Assembly (NCBI GenBank): GCA_003550275.1 | Contig: QXCW01000002.1 | Coordinates: 2,616,001-2,680,000, forward strand | Origin: Flavobacteriaceae bacterium MAR_2010_72 | GTDB lineage: Bacteria > Bacteroidota > Bacteroidia > Flavobacteriales > Flavobacteriaceae | Length of the DNA: 64,000 bases | Direction: 5' to 3' | Shown here: positions 54,681 to 64,000 of the stretch, piece after piece | How positions within the stretch are numbered: position 1 is the stretch's first letter | Layout of the letters: every line of letters starts with the position of its first letter | Program-made: the position numbers and the translations under genes | The notes under the pieces: generated by a model | Told to the model about the DNA's origin: nothing | Database searches by the model: none | Seen by the model: only the letters and a program-made list of their open reading frames with translations

Positions 54681-57530
54681 ATGAACACAAACGCTTTCGC
54701 ACTTCGGCATATTGGTCCACGGGAAGAAGACCAAAAAGAGATGTTAAAAACCATTGGGGTTAGCTCTTTAGATCAACTTATCAACGAGACCATTCCAGAT
54801 GATATCCGTTTAAAAAAAGGGTTGAATTTAGACGAGCCAATGACCGAAAATGAATACCTTATTCATGCTCATGAATTGTCTAAGAAAAATAAGGTTTATA
54901 AAACCTATATTGGTTTAGGCTATCATCCTACCATTTTGCCAGCGGTAATTCAACGCAATATTTTGGAAAATCCAGGCTGGTATACGGCCTACACTCCATA
55001 TCAAGCTGAAATTGCTCAAGGACGATTGGAAGCACTTCTCAATTTCCAGACCATGGTGACTGACCTTACAGGTATGGAATTGGCCAATGCCTCTTTACTT
55101 GATGAAAGTACTGCTGTTGCTGAAGCAATGAGCTTACTATTTGCAGTTAGGGAGCGTGAGCAAAAGAAGTCCGAAGTCAATAAATTTTTTGTTTCAGATA
55201 ATATTTTACCTCAAACCTTATCATTACTTCAAACTAGGTCAACCCCAATAGGCGTTGAATTGGTGGTTGGTAAAGAAACTGAATTCGATTTTTCTTCAGA
55301 ATATTTTGGAGCTATAATCCAATATCCAGGAAGAAATGGACAAGTTTCTGATATCAAATCGTTTATTGAGAAAGCGCAAGCATCCCAAATTAAAGTGGCT
55401 GTTGCGGCCGATATTTTAAGTTTAGTAAAACTCGAAGCACCAGGAAAGTTCGGAGCAGATGTTGTTGTAGGAACCACGCAACGGTTTGGAATTCCTATGG
55501 GTTATGGAGGACCACACGCCGCCTATTTTGCGACTAAAGAATTATATAAAAGAGATATTCCAGGACGCATTATTGGCGTAACTAAAGATGCCAATGGAAA
55601 CCGAGCGTTACGTATGGCTTTACAAACCCGTGAGCAGCACATCAAACGTGACAAAGCCACGTCAAACATCTGTACTTCTCAAGTTTTGTTGGCAGTAATG
55701 GCAGGGATGTATGCAGTTTATCATGGTCCAAAAGGACTAGAATTCATTGCCAATAAGGTTCATCATTCAGCAACTACTTTGGCCAATGCCTTAAAAACAT
55801 TAGGCTATGAGCAGGTTAATACCTCTTATTTTGATACACTTCAGATTAAAACTGATGCTAAAAAACTGAAAAAGGTGGCTAAAGAAAAGAAAGTGAATTT
55901 CTTTTACCCAGATGATCAAACGGTAACCATTTCATTGAATGAAACGACATCAATTAGGGATTTAAATTATATCATTTCTGTTTTTGCAGAAGCTGCCAAT
56001 AAGGAAACTATTGTAATTTCTTCATTAATTGAAGAAAATCAAATTGCAGCCAACTTACAGCGCCAATCGGAATTCTTAAGCTTGGAAGTATTCAACACCT
56101 ACCATTCTGAAACGGAGTTGATGCGCTATATCAAATCCTTGGAGCGTAAAGATTTATCGTTAAATCACTCCATGATTTCATTAGGCTCATGTACCATGAA
56201 ACTTAATGCGGCTGCAGAAATGTTACCATTGAGCTGGTTTAAATGGGGAAATATCCACCCGTTTGCACCATTAAAACAAGCCAGAGGCTATCAGCAGGTA
56301 TTGAAAGAATTGGAGGATCAATTAACCGAAATCACTGGTTTTGCAGCTACATCTTTACAGCCAAATTCTGGTGCTCAAGGCGAATATGCTGGATTAATGG
56401 TCATTAAAGCCTATCATGAATCACGTGGAGATCTTCATCGCGATATTTGCTTAATTCCTTCATCTGCACATGGAACTAACCCTGCAAGTGCTGTTATGGC
56501 TGGCATGAAAGTGGTTGTTACAAAATCAACTGCTGAAGGCAATATCGACGTAGATGATTTGAGAGAAAAAGCAGAATTACATAAGGATAACCTTGCCGCT
56601 TTAATGGTAACTTATCCATCTACTCATGGGGTTTACGAATCTGCCATAAAGGAAGTTACTAAAATCATTCATGACAACGGTGGACAAGTTTACATGGATG
56701 GCGCCAATATGAATGCCCAAGTTGGTTTAACCAATCCAGGAAATATTGGAGCCGATGTTTGTCATTTAAACTTACATAAAACATTTGCTATTCCGCATGG
56801 TGGCGGTGGTCCAGGTGTTGGCCCTATTTGTGTAGCTAAACAATTAGTTCCATTTTTACCAGGAAATCCCATTGTAAAAACTGGAGGAGACCAGGCCATC
56901 ACAGCAATTTCAGCAGCACCCTTTGGTTCTGCATTGGCTTGTTTGATTTCCTATGGTTATATTAAAATGTTAGGTGCTGAAGGCTTAACCCAAGCCACAA
57001 AAATTGCTATTTTAAATGCCAACTATATCAAGCAACGCTTACAGGGAAGTTTTGACACCTTATACTCTGGAGAACGCGGAAGAGCTGCACACGAAATGAT
57101 TGTAGACTGTAGAGCCTTTAAAGCCAATGGCATTGAAGTTGTTGATATTGCCAAACGATTGATGGACTATGGATTTCATGCACCTACTGTTTCATTCCCT
57201 GTAGCGGGAACATTAATGATCGAGCCAACAGAAAGTGAAAGTAAAGCTGAAATGGACCGTTTTTGTGATGCTATGATTTCTATCAAAAAAGAAATAGATA
57301 GTGTTACAAAAGAAGACACAAACAATGTTTTAAAAAATGCCCCACATACTTTGGAATTAGTGACTTCAAATGAATGGCTAATGCCTTATTCAAGAGAAAA
57401 AGCTGCGTTTCCATTAGACTATGTAAAAGACAATAAATTCTGGCCATCCGTAAGACGAGTAGATGACGCTTATGGAGACAGAAATTTAATCTGTACTTGT
57501 GCACCGATTGAGGAGTATATGGAAGCCTAA
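54681..57530 (+). CDS. gcvP: Glycine dehydrogenase (decarboxylating), P-protein of the glycine cleavage system
   Basis: The P-protein decarboxylates glycine with pyridoxal phosphate and passes the aminomethyl group to the lipoyl arm of GcvH. At 949 residues this is the single-chain form with both halves fused. The N-terminus has [21 protein letters not shown], and the catalytic half contains [17 protein letters not shown] with the PLP-binding Lys700. [18 protein letters not shown] in the N-terminal half is also typical. gcvT and gcvH are not adjacent; they usually lie elsewhere in this group. It appears monocistronic, with its own -7 element. Confidence 0.97.
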   Translation: MNTNAFALRHIGPREEDQKEMLKTIGVSSLDQLINETIPDDIRLKKGLNLDEPMTENEYLIHAHELSKKNKVYKTYIGLGYHPTILPAVIQRNILENPGWYTAYTPYQAEIAQGRLEALLNFQTMVTDLTGMELANASLLDESTAVAEAMSLLFAVREREQKKSEVNKFFVSDNILPQTLSLLQTRSTPIGVELVVGKETEFDFSSEYFGAIIQYPGRNGQVSDIKSFIEKAQASQIKVAVAADILSLVKLEAPGKFGADVVVGTTQRFGIPMGYGGPHAAYFATKELYKRDIPGRIIGVTKDANGNRALRMALQTREQHIKRDKATSNICTSQVLLAVMAGMYAVYHGPKGLEFIANKVHHSATTLANALKTLGYEQVNTSYFDTLQIKTDAKKLKKVAKEKKVNFFYPDDQTVTISLNETTSIRDLNYIISVFAEAANKETIVISSLIEENQIAANLQRQSEFLSLEVFNTYHSETELMRYIKSLERKDLSLNHSMISLGSCTMKLNAAAEMLPLSWFKWGNIHPFAPLKQARGYQQVLKELEDQLTEITGFAATSLQPNSGAQGEYAGLMVIKAYHESRGDLHRDICLIPSSAHGTNPASAVMAGMKVVVTKSTAEGNIDVDDLREKAELHKDNLAALMVTYPSTHGVYESAIKEVTKIIHDNGGQVYMDGANMNAQVGLTNPGNIGADVCHLNLHKTFAIPHGGGGPGVGPICVAKQLVPFLPGNPIVKTGGDQAITAISAAPFGSALACLISYGYIKMLGAEGLTQATKIAILNANYIKQRLQGSFDTLYSGERGRAAHEMIVDCRAFKANGIEVVDIAKRLMDYGFHAPTVSFPVAGTLMIEPTESESKAEMDRFCDAMISIKKEIDSVTKEDTNNVLKNAPHTLELVTSNEWLMPYSREKAAFPLDYVKDNKFWPSVRRVDDAYGDRNLICTCAPIEEYMEA

Positions 57531-57630
57531 TCCTATTTGGACATCGTAAAATAAACATTAAGAGTTTTTGCCTTTAATACTTTGCTCGTATATTTACATT
57601 TTAGTAAATTATTAAAAGCATTCTTCTTTT

Positions 57631-58689
57631 ATGAATATAAAGATTACTGGCACTGGAAGCTATATTCCGGACACCATAGAGAAAAACGAAAACTTTCACC
57701 AGCATAAATTTTTAAACACCGATGGATCTACTATAGATCACCCCAACGAAGTCATTGTTGATAAATTTAAGGCCATAACGGGTATTGCTGAACGTCGGTA
57801 TGCCAAGCATCATTTAACCTCATCTGATCTTGCTTTTTTTGCTGCAGAGAAAGCTATTGCCGATGCAAAAATTGATTCCGAAACTATAGATTATATCATC
57901 GTAGCCCATAATTTTGGCGATGTTAAGCACAATGCGATTCAGAGTGACATGCTTCCTTGTTTAGCTTCAAGAGTCAAACATAGTTTACGAATCAAAAACC
58001 CAAAATGTGTTGCTTATGATATCTTGTTTGGTTGCCCCGGATGGATAGAAGGGGTTATACAAGCTAAAGCCTTTATTGCATCTGGAATAGCAAAACGCTG
58101 TTTAGTTATTGGGTCAGAAACCTTATCGCGAGTAGTTGATAAACACGACAGGGATTCCATGATTTATTCGGATGGTGCAGGCGCGACCATTATTGAAGCT
58201 ACAGACGAGGATGGTGGAATTTTGGCTCATGAAAGCGCCAGTTTCACCTATGATGAAGCCTACTACTTGTTCTTTGGAAACTCAAACAACCAAGATTTAT
58301 GCCGTGATACCAGATATATAAAAATGGACGGTCGTAAGATCTATGAGTTTGCTTTAAACAATGTTCCTAATGCCATGAAAACCTGTTTGGATGCTAGTGG
58401 TGTAAATATTAAAGATGTAAAAAAGATTTTTATACATCAAGCTAACGAAAAAATGGATGAAGCCATTTTAAAACGTTTTTACCGACTTTATAAAACCGAA
58501 ATTCCAGAGGGTATTATGCCCATGAGTATCCAAAAACTGGGAAACAGCTCGGTGGCTACGGTTCCTACTTTATTTGATTTGGTTAAGAATAATAAAATGG
58601 AAAATCAAAGCCTGACTAAAGGCGATGTTATTATATTTGCAAGTGTTGGTGCAGGAATGCACATAAATGCCATAGTTTACAAGTATTAA
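57631..58689 (+). CDS. 3-oxoacyl-ACP synthase III (KAS III, FabH-like) family protein
   Basis: KAS III enzymes condense acyl-CoA with malonyl-ACP. The 352-residue protein has the thiolase fold with Cys in DILFGCPGWIEGVIQ, His in IFIHQANEKM and Asn in KLGNSSVATVPTL, the complete catalytic triad. The N-terminus (MNIKITGTGSYIPDTIE) and the GIAERRYAKHH segment fit secondary-metabolism KAS III relatives rather than the housekeeping FabH, which is typically about 330 residues. It starts a three-gene run with a methyltransferase (34 bases) and a glycosyltransferase, which hints at synthesis of a modified acyl product. The product is unknown. Confidence 0.85.
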   Translation: MNIKITGTGSYIPDTIEKNENFHQHKFLNTDGSTIDHPNEVIVDKFKAITGIAERRYAKHHLTSSDLAFFAAEKAIADAKIDSETIDYIIVAHNFGDVKHNAIQSDMLPCLASRVKHSLRIKNPKCVAYDILFGCPGWIEGVIQAKAFIASGIAKRCLVIGSETLSRVVDKHDRDSMIYSDGAGATIIEATDEDGGILAHESASFTYDEAYYLFFGNSNNQDLCRDTRYIKMDGRKIYEFALNNVPNAMKTCLDASGVNIKDVKKIFIHQANEKMDEAILKRFYRLYKTEIPEGIMPMSIQKLGNSSVATVPTLFDLVKNNKMENQSLTKGDVIIFASVGAGMHINAIVYKY

Positions 58690-58723
58690 TAATTAAAGAT
58701 TTCCGTTTATTCGGAAACTGAAG

Positions 58724-59251
58724 ATGTACGAAAACACTTTTCCAAATAAACGTTTTAAACACACCATAGAATTTTTACAACAGCACATTTCAACTTCTGA
58801 ATCTATTTTGGATTTAGGCGTTGAAAATCCATTTTCAAAAATTATGACCTCCCATGGTTATGCTGTTGAAAATACCAAAGGAGAAGATTTAGACCTTAAT
58901 TGCTCCACCATTGAAAATAGTGAAGCGAATGTGGTTACCGCTTTTGAGATCTTTGAGCATCTCTTATCGCCTTTCACGGTTCTAAAATCAATAAAAGCTG
59001 AAAAATTAGTAGCCAGTGTACCTTTAAAATTATGGTTTGCTTCAGCCTATAAAAGCAAAACTGATTTGAGGGACAGACACTATCATGAATTTGAAGATTG
59101 GCAATTTGATTGGTTATTGGAAAAAGCTGGATGGAAAATTATTGCTAGCGAAAAATGGACCAATCCAACCAAAAAAATTGGAATTAGACCAATCTTAAGA
59201 TTGTTTACCCCTAGATACTATATTGTATATGCTGAACGAATTAAAGAATAA
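58724..59251 (+). CDS. SAM-dependent methyltransferase-like protein
   Basis: A 175-residue protein with ESILDLGVENPFSKIM near residues 26-41, which resembles motif I of class I methyltransferases but lacks the usual GxGxG. VVTAFEIFEHLLSPFTVLKSI (about 66-86) matches the post-motif region around motif IV. A SAM-binding role is likely but not certain. Substrate unknown. It sits between the KAS III gene and the glycosyltransferase, 34 and 11 bases apart, so the three are most likely co-transcribed. Confidence 0.75.
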   Translation: MYENTFPNKRFKHTIEFLQQHISTSESILDLGVENPFSKIMTSHGYAVENTKGEDLDLNCSTIENSEANVVTAFEIFEHLLSPFTVLKSIKAEKLVASVPLKLWFASAYKSKTDLRDRHYHEFEDWQFDWLLEKAGWKIIASEKWTNPTKKIGIRPILRLFTPRYYIVYAERIKE

Positions 59252-59262
59252 CAAGTTTAGAA

Positions 59263-60111
59263 ATGAAATTCTACATCGTCATTCCGGCACACAATGAGCA
59301 GAGCAGTATTGCACTTACTTTAGATTCTTTGGTCAAACAAACCTGTTTACCAAAACAAGTTGTTGTTGTTAATGATAATTCTACCGACGGTACCGAAGAA
59401 ATCGTTGAAGCCTATGTTGAAAAACACAAATGGATATCGTTGATTAACTCTAAATCATCAAACGCGCATTTACCAGGATCAAAAATAGTTAATGCATTTT
59501 ATAAAGGCTATGAAACTTTAGATGAGGACTATGATATCATCTGTAAATTTGATGCCGATTTAATTTTTCCTAATGACTATTTAGAAAAAATAGCAACTCA
59601 TTTTAAAGCTAATCCTAAATTAGGCATGGCTTCTGGGTTTTGCTATATCGAGAAAAATGGAGATTGGATTTTGGAAAATTTAACCCGAAAGGACCATATT
59701 AGAGGTGCTTTAAAAGCGTATAAAAAAGAATGTTTTTTGAATATCGGAAAACTGAAGCCTTCCATGGGCTGGGACACTGTTGATGAGTTATTGGCTAACT
59801 ATTACGATTGGGAAATCCTTACAGATGAAACCCTACACGTAAAACATTTAAAACCTACAGGGATAAGTTATAACAAAGCTTCAAAACATCTTCAAGGTGA
59901 AGCCATGTATAAAATGCGTTATGGTTTTTGGATTAGCTTGTTATCAGCTCTTAAACTTGCCTACAAAAAAAGAAGTATACGTCTTTTTAATGATTATATG
60001 TCTGGCTATTTTAAGGCCAAAAACAATACTATGGCTTTCTTGGTCACAGAGGAACAAGGTCGCTTTATTCGGCGCTTGCGTTGGAAAAATATAGCGAAAA
60101 AAATCACTTAA
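59263..60111 (+). CDS. Family 2 glycosyltransferase
   Basis: The 282-residue protein has the GT-A start FYIVIPAHNEQSSIALTLDSLVKQT, then VVVVNDNSTDGTEEI, and an acidic CKFDADLIFP, the nucleotide-sugar and metal site (D-A-D). It would transfer a sugar from a nucleotide donor to an unknown acceptor. The C-terminal part is basic, without a clear membrane helix. It is the last gene of the KAS III operon, and its stop overlaps the end of the convergent nuclease gene by 8 bases. Confidence 0.9.
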   Translation: MKFYIVIPAHNEQSSIALTLDSLVKQTCLPKQVVVVNDNSTDGTEEIVEAYVEKHKWISLINSKSSNAHLPGSKIVNAFYKGYETLDEDYDIICKFDADLIFPNDYLEKIATHFKANPKLGMASGFCYIEKNGDWILENLTRKDHIRGALKAYKKECFLNIGKLKPSMGWDTVDELLANYYDWEILTDETLHVKHLKPTGISYNKASKHLQGEAMYKMRYGFWISLLSALKLAYKKRSIRLFNDYMSGYFKAKNNTMAFLVTEEQGRFIRRLRWKNIAKKIT

Positions 60112-60913
60112 AACTCCAGTCCTTATAATCCGCTGAAGCTTCTAATTTAGTTTCAATAGTATCATCCAGTTGTGGAAAAAAATCAATACCTGTTAATTTC
60201 TCAATTGAATCTATAGGAACAACAAATTTGTATAATGGTTCTTTAGAGTTTTGATGGGGAATCAAAAACCCAATCATTTTTATTTTGCCAGAATTGACAT
60301 CGATCAATACTTTATAAAATTGATCTGGCACAGCAACATGTTCTTCTCCAATGGTTTTCAAATCATTTGTGAGTACGCCACCAGTAACTACAAAAACACC
60401 ATCGTATTTACTCGCCCAATAGCGTACTTTTTGCTCTAAAGTGTTCCAAATTCCAGAATTAAAACCATGGTCTTGTGGACAAATATTACTAGTTAAAAAT
60501 GTTTCGTCGTGAGCGCTCTGACTATATTTTCTATCACCCGCTGGGCATAAGTGACCTCTATCATATCCTGAATTTTTATAGTTTCGCCAATGCGCAGCAC
60601 CTGTTTTTACAGCTTGGTCTATTTCAAAATAAGGCCTTATAAAATTACTGTTTGAAAGATGTGATTTTTTGAGCTCGTAGGCTACCCATTCGGCCTGTTC
60701 ATGTGGCTCGCTATACGACAACGAATAGCCATCATGATGAATTACTTGCCCCGTAGTACTGGTTGGCAAAAAAAATTCGTTGGTATTAATTTTTGGGCTA
60801 CTTCCTAGCTCAATAATTTCAGTATGTTCCTGTTGCTTTAAAACATACTCATAGCCAAAAATTGCTATTACTAAACCAATGGCTATTAAAGAATATAGGG
60901 TTCGTTTCCTCAA
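60104..60913 (-). CDS. DNA/RNA non-specific endonuclease (NUC1 family), membrane-anchored or secreted
   Basis: The 269-residue protein has an N-terminal hydrophobic segment (about residues 7-24) that would export it or anchor it outside the inner membrane. The catalytic signature YDRGHLCPAGDRKYS with the active-site His, and the metal-binding NICPQDHGFNSGIWNTLE, are both intact. These enzymes cut DNA and RNA without sequence preference and need Mg2+. It starts 2 bases after the PafA stop, so the two form an operon. The pair could release and then dephosphorylate nucleotides outside the cell (inference). Confidence 0.9.
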   Translation of the reverse strand: MRKRTLYSLIAIGLVIAIFGYEYVLKQQEHTEIIELGSSPKINTNEFFLPTSTTGQVIHHDGYSLSYSEPHEQAEWVAYELKKSHLSNSNFIRPYFEIDQAVKTGAAHWRNYKNSGYDRGHLCPAGDRKYSQSAHDETFLTSNICPQDHGFNSGIWNTLEQKVRYWASKYDGVFVVTGGVLTNDLKTIGEEHVAVPDQFYKVLIDVNSGKIKMIGFLIPHQNSKEPLYKFVVPIDSIEKLTGIDFFPQLDDTIETKLEASADYKDWSFK

Positions 60914-60915
60914 AA

Positions 60916-62598
60916 CTAGTGTAAAACAAATTCTAAAGGTTGACCAGTTGCTCCATTTGGAAAACTAATTCCAAGTAAAGCAGATATGGTTGGGGCAATA
61001 TCTGTTATATTGGTTTTTTTCAAAGTACTTCCATGTTTGATGCCTTTTCCAAAAAACAATAAAGGAATATGTGTATCATAGTTGAATCCTGAATGATGAT
61101 CTGTTCCGGTTCTATTCCAAGGCGTGTCTTTAAAAACATTAGGTGTATAGACAAACAAAACATCCCCAGACCGTTTTTGGTGATGGCCATTTTTCAACAA
61201 TTCTTCCAAATAACCATTAGTCGCCTCAAGTTGATTGATGTTGGAGGTGAGATACACTTTATCAATTAAGTCATAGGTTAACAATTCGTTGGCCAATTCT
61301 TTTTTAATTTGCTGCAGGTCTAATTGGCTCGTCTTAATTTTGCTATGATCTAAAAAGATTTGATTATTAATTCGACTCAAAACCAGATTAGCCACTCCGT
61401 ATTTTTTTTGTAAAAAATCATTCAAGTGATCATACATTTTGGATTCATCAAAATAATCAGCAGGTATTTTTAAGGACTTTAAATAAGAAGGCACATCCGG
61501 AGCAGCGTGATCTGCAGTTAGAAAAACAGTGTATTTATCCCTTCCTATGTTAGCATCCAGATATTTTAAAAGTCGTTCAAGCTCTAAATCCATTCTTAAA
61601 TAAGTGTCTTCTATTTCTTTTGAATTCACACCAAAATTATGACCAACTTTATCGGTACTTGAATAGCTTATGGTTAATACATCAGTAATTTCGTCCTGAC
61701 CAAGTTGTTCTGCTTTTATAGCTTCCAGCGCAAAATCGGTAGTTAAACTATTCCCAAAGGGAGTTTCTGCAATAATATTGTAATTGCCATTAAAACTTTT
61801 AAGAGCATTTAAATCATACGGAAAAGTAGCAGTTTCCTTACCATTAAATCCACCTTCAAATGTATTTAGATCATTACCACTTTGGGAATACGAATCCAAA
61901 TCGTAGAGTGTTGTCCATTCTTTAAAATACGATTCGGTAATTTTTGAAGCATTAAAATCCAATACCCATTGGGGCAACTTATCCATATAAAACGAGCTAG
62001 TCACCCAGTTACCACTTCCATTGTTTTCATAATCCAACCAATAAGCAGCATTAGCTGTATGACCCACTGGTAACACAGCACCACGTTCTTTAATTGAAAT
62101 TCCTATGCTTTTCCCTCGCATTTGCGTTGCTAATCTGTTCTCATCAGCAAAACTATTAGTAAGCATTCTGTGTGGAGATATTTTACCTGAACGATTAGAT
62201 GCTCCTATTGTATTATAAGTATTGTCACCTACACAATAAACATTTTGGCCTAACTCCTTATCAAACCAATCATTACCTATAATGCCATGATATTTAGGAG
62301 TTATTCCTGTAAAAATACTGGCATGACCTGGCCCTGTTTTAGTAGGTATATAATTTATCTGGTTGTTTTTACAATTAAAACCTTCTTTAATCATGCGCTT
62401 AAACCCACCTTCACCATAACGGCTATAAAAACGTGTTAAATAATCATATCGCATTTGATCTATAACAATTCCTACAACCAGTTTTGGTTTGGATTCCATT
62501 ACATATTCATCATAGGTCTCTATTTGGGTGATCTCAAATTGTGCAAAAGACGATGCGCTAATAAGAAAAACCCAAACCAATACTAGAAAATGTTTCAT
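60916..62598 (-). CDS. pafA: PafA-type alkaline phosphatase
   Basis: PafA is the calcium/zinc-type, phosphate-insensitive phosphatase of Bacteroidota; it releases phosphate from organic esters outside the inner membrane. The 560-residue protein has a signal peptide (ends near SFA, residue 19). The nucleophile Thr88 lies in TGPGHASIFTG, and the metal ligands in VVGIVIDQMRYD, LTADHAAPDVPSYL and TDHHSGFNYDTHIPLLFFG are visible. K173-x-R175 resembles the Lys-Arg pair of PafA-type monoesterases. It is the first gene of an operon with the nuclease, divergent from mlaE. Confidence 0.92.
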   Translation of the reverse strand: MKHFLVLVWVFLISASSFAQFEITQIETYDEYVMESKPKLVVGIVIDQMRYDYLTRFYSRYGEGGFKRMIKEGFNCKNNQINYIPTKTGPGHASIFTGITPKYHGIIGNDWFDKELGQNVYCVGDNTYNTIGASNRSGKISPHRMLTNSFADENRLATQMRGKSIGISIKERGAVLPVGHTANAAYWLDYENNGSGNWVTSSFYMDKLPQWVLDFNASKITESYFKEWTTLYDLDSYSQSGNDLNTFEGGFNGKETATFPYDLNALKSFNGNYNIIAETPFGNSLTTDFALEAIKAEQLGQDEITDVLTISYSSTDKVGHNFGVNSKEIEDTYLRMDLELERLLKYLDANIGRDKYTVFLTADHAAPDVPSYLKSLKIPADYFDESKMYDHLNDFLQKKYGVANLVLSRINNQIFLDHSKIKTSQLDLQQIKKELANELLTYDLIDKVYLTSNINQLEATNGYLEELLKNGHHQKRSGDVLFVYTPNVFKDTPWNRTGTDHHSGFNYDTHIPLLFFGKGIKHGSTLKKTNITDIAPTISALLGISFPNGATGQPLEFVLH

Positions 62599-62709
62599 TG
62601 CTTCATATTAAATTAGAATTTCAAAAATACAGATTTTATGACATCTTATTTTAAATTTAAGGTTAAATAAGTGTCAGATTTTTTTACTTTAGCAGTATCA
62701 AATTTCTCT

Positions 62710-63447
62710 ATGACATACCTAACTAATATTGGCGCCTATTTTTTAATGATTGCTGAAATGTTTCGCAAGCCTACCAAATGGTCGGTTATGCGAACATTGA
62801 TACTTAAAGATATCGATGATTTAATTATTGGCTCGCTAGGTATTGTTGCGTTTATCTCCTTCTTTGTTGGTGGTGTTGTCACTATCCAAACGGCTTTAAA
62901 TATTAGCAATCCGCTCATCCCAAAATATTTGGTTGGATTCGCGACCAGACAATCGGTTATTTTAGAGTTTGCCCCTACCTTTATTTCTATAATTATGGCT
63001 GGAAAAGTTGGCTCTTTTATTACGTCTAGTATAGGCACTATGAGGGTTACCGAACAAATTGATGCGCTCGAGGTTATGGGTATAAATTCATTGAACTACC
63101 TTGTTTTTCCGAAGTTTATTGCCATGATGCTCTACCCTTTCGTCATCTCTATTGCCATGTTTTTAGGCGTACTTGGTGGAATGGCAGCTTGTGTGTATGG
63201 TGGATTTAGCACTTTGGAAGACTATATTACAGGCGTACAACTAGATTTCATACCGTTTCATATAGTCTATGCGTTTATTAAAACTTTTGTGTTCGCTTTT
63301 TTATTGGCGACCATCCCATCATTTTATGGATTTTATATGAAAGGTGGTGCTCTTGAAGTTGGTAAAGCAAGTACAACGTCGTTTGTTTGGACCAGTGTTA
63401 TGATTATTCTCTTCAATTACTTACTAACCCAGTTACTATTAAGCTAA
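62710..63447 (+). CDS. mlaE: MlaE-family ABC transporter permease
   Basis: MlaE is the permease of the Mla system, which carries phospholipids between the membranes and keeps the outer membrane asymmetric. About 245 residues, with five or six membrane segments. Family patterns include IGSLGIVAFISFFVGGVVTIQTAL, FAPTFISIIMAGKVGSFITSSIGTMRVTEQIDALEVMG and YPFVISIAMFLGVLGG. The ATG at 62710 (MTYLTNIGAYFLM) is preferred because it fits the family N-terminus; a GTG at 62671 would add 13 residues. The stop overlaps the next gene's start in TAATG. Confidence 0.9.
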   Translation: MTYLTNIGAYFLMIAEMFRKPTKWSVMRTLILKDIDDLIIGSLGIVAFISFFVGGVVTIQTALNISNPLIPKYLVGFATRQSVILEFAPTFISIIMAGKVGSFITSSIGTMRVTEQIDALEVMGINSLNYLVFPKFIAMMLYPFVISIAMFLGVLGGMAACVYGGFSTLEDYITGVQLDFIPFHIVYAFIKTFVFAFLLATIPSFYGFYMKGGALEVGKASTTSFVWTSVMIILFNYLLTQLLLS

Positions 63448-64000
63448 TGATAGAGGTAAAAAACATATACAAATCGTTTGGGGATTCACAAATCTTAAAA
63501 GGCATTAGCAGCACCTTTGAAAAAGGCAAAACCAATTTGGTGATTGGGCAAAGTGGTTCGGGTAAAACCGTATTCTTAAAATGTTTGTTAGGCTTATTCA
63601 CGCCTGATGAAGGCACCATCGCTTATGATGGTAAAAATTATTCGGATTTAACCGACGACCAAAAGCGTAACTTAAGAGCCGAAATGGGCATGGTCTTTCA
63701 AGGCAGTGCTTTATTTGACTCCATGACCATTGCTGAAAATGTGATGTTCCCACTTCGTATGTTTACTAAAATGTCGAAAAGTGAAATGCAAGATCGTGTA
63801 GATTTTGTCCTGAACCGGGTGAATTTATCTGATGCCCATAAAAAAATGCCGAGTGAAGCTTCTGGAGGAATGCAAAAGCGCGTGGCCATAGCTAGGGCAA
63901 TTGTTAATAATCCTAAATATTTGTTTTGTGATGAGCCCAATTCTGGACTTGACCCTAAAACCGCTATTGTGATTGATAATCTCATTCAAGAGATTACTCT
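63447..64000 (+). CDS. mlaF: MlaF-type ABC transporter ATP-binding protein (partial, C-terminus off the window)
   Basis: ATPase partner of MlaE. It starts MIEVKNIYKSFGDSQILKGI and shows Walker A GQSGSGKT, the Q-loop in MVFQGSALFDSMT, the signature SGGMQKRVAIARAI and Walker B LFCDEPNSGLDP. About 184 codons are visible of an expected 250, so the D-loop and H-loop regions are only partly in view. The start shares one base with the mlaE stop, which suggests coupled translation. The Mla substrate-binding protein probably follows outside the window. Confidence 0.93.
   Translation, partial: MIEVKNIYKSFGDSQILKGISSTFEKGKTNLVIGQSGSGKTVFLKCLLGLFTPDEGTIAYDGKNYSDLTDDQKRNLRAEMGMVFQGSALFDSMTIAENVMFPLRMFTKMSKSEMQDRVDFVLNRVNLSDAHKKMPSEASGGMQKRVAIARAIVNNPKYLFCDEPNSGLDPKTAIVIDNLIQEIT

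Noticed and set aside
1-64000. CRISPR arrays, rRNA or tRNA genes, insertion sequences and prophage
   Set aside because: Intergenic gaps are short, no repeated spacers, cloverleaf-forming sequence or transposase was recognised, and the largest gap is 370 bases.

Overview
The window is chromosomal DNA from a member of the Flavobacteriaceae (Bacteroidota). The evidence is a ribosomal superoperon in Bacteroidota order without tuf, promoters of the TTTG / TAnnTTTG type, A/T-rich gene starts with no clear Shine-Dalgarno, two SusC/SusD transporter pairs, a PafA-type phosphatase, an HPRT-adenylate kinase fusion and many small lipoproteins. The DNA is AT-rich throughout. No tRNA, rRNA, CRISPR array, insertion sequence or prophage was seen.

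Region 1 (1-13513, minus strand) is one long ribosomal protein transcription unit: rpsL-rpsG-fusA-rpsJ-rplC-rplD-rplW-rplB-rpsS-rplV-rpsC-rplP-rpmC-rpsQ-rplN-rplX-rplE-rpsN-rpsH-rplF-rplR-rpsE-rpmD-rplO-secY (secY is cut by the window edge). A consensus Bacteroidota promoter lies just upstream of rpsL, with a perfect hairpin at the predicted 5' end of the mRNA. Two long gaps inside the unit, rpsJ-rplC and rpsN-rpsH, carry RNA hairpins; the first looks like a leader with an attenuator.

Region 2 (13613-25979, plus strand) is an envelope locus: an Omp85/BamA-like barrel protein, then two independent SusC/SusD modules. Each SusC gene has the same promoter layout and each module ends in a rho-independent terminator. 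The second module also encodes a lipoprotein with a D-S-W-G-D-G-W domain. No degradative enzyme is encoded with either pair.

Region 3 (26023-38554, mixed strands) holds rlmB, a sulfotransferase-like gene, a rhomboid protease, rarA, an exported hypothetical protein, a yjjG-like nucleotidase, a deacetylase-fold protein, radC, a DUF1569 protein, a PaiB-like flavoprotein, a dienelactone hydrolase, an Mpl-type Mur ligase and a TPR protein.

Region 4 (38740-50693) starts with a 6-kb alpha-2-macroglobulin gene broken by a single-base frameshift near its 5' end. DoxX, SDR, DUF4136, obgE, the HPRT-adenylate kinase fusion and the divergent purKE pair follow. Purine salvage and de novo synthesis share one divergent control region.

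Region 5 (50873-64000) holds an M3 peptidase, an ECF sigma factor with a small anti-sigma-like partner, a UbiA-like membrane protein, gcvP, a KAS III-methyltransferase-glycosyltransferase operon, a PafA-nuclease operon that may scavenge phosphate from DNA, and the start of an MlaE/MlaF lipid-transport operon (mlaF is cut by the window edge).
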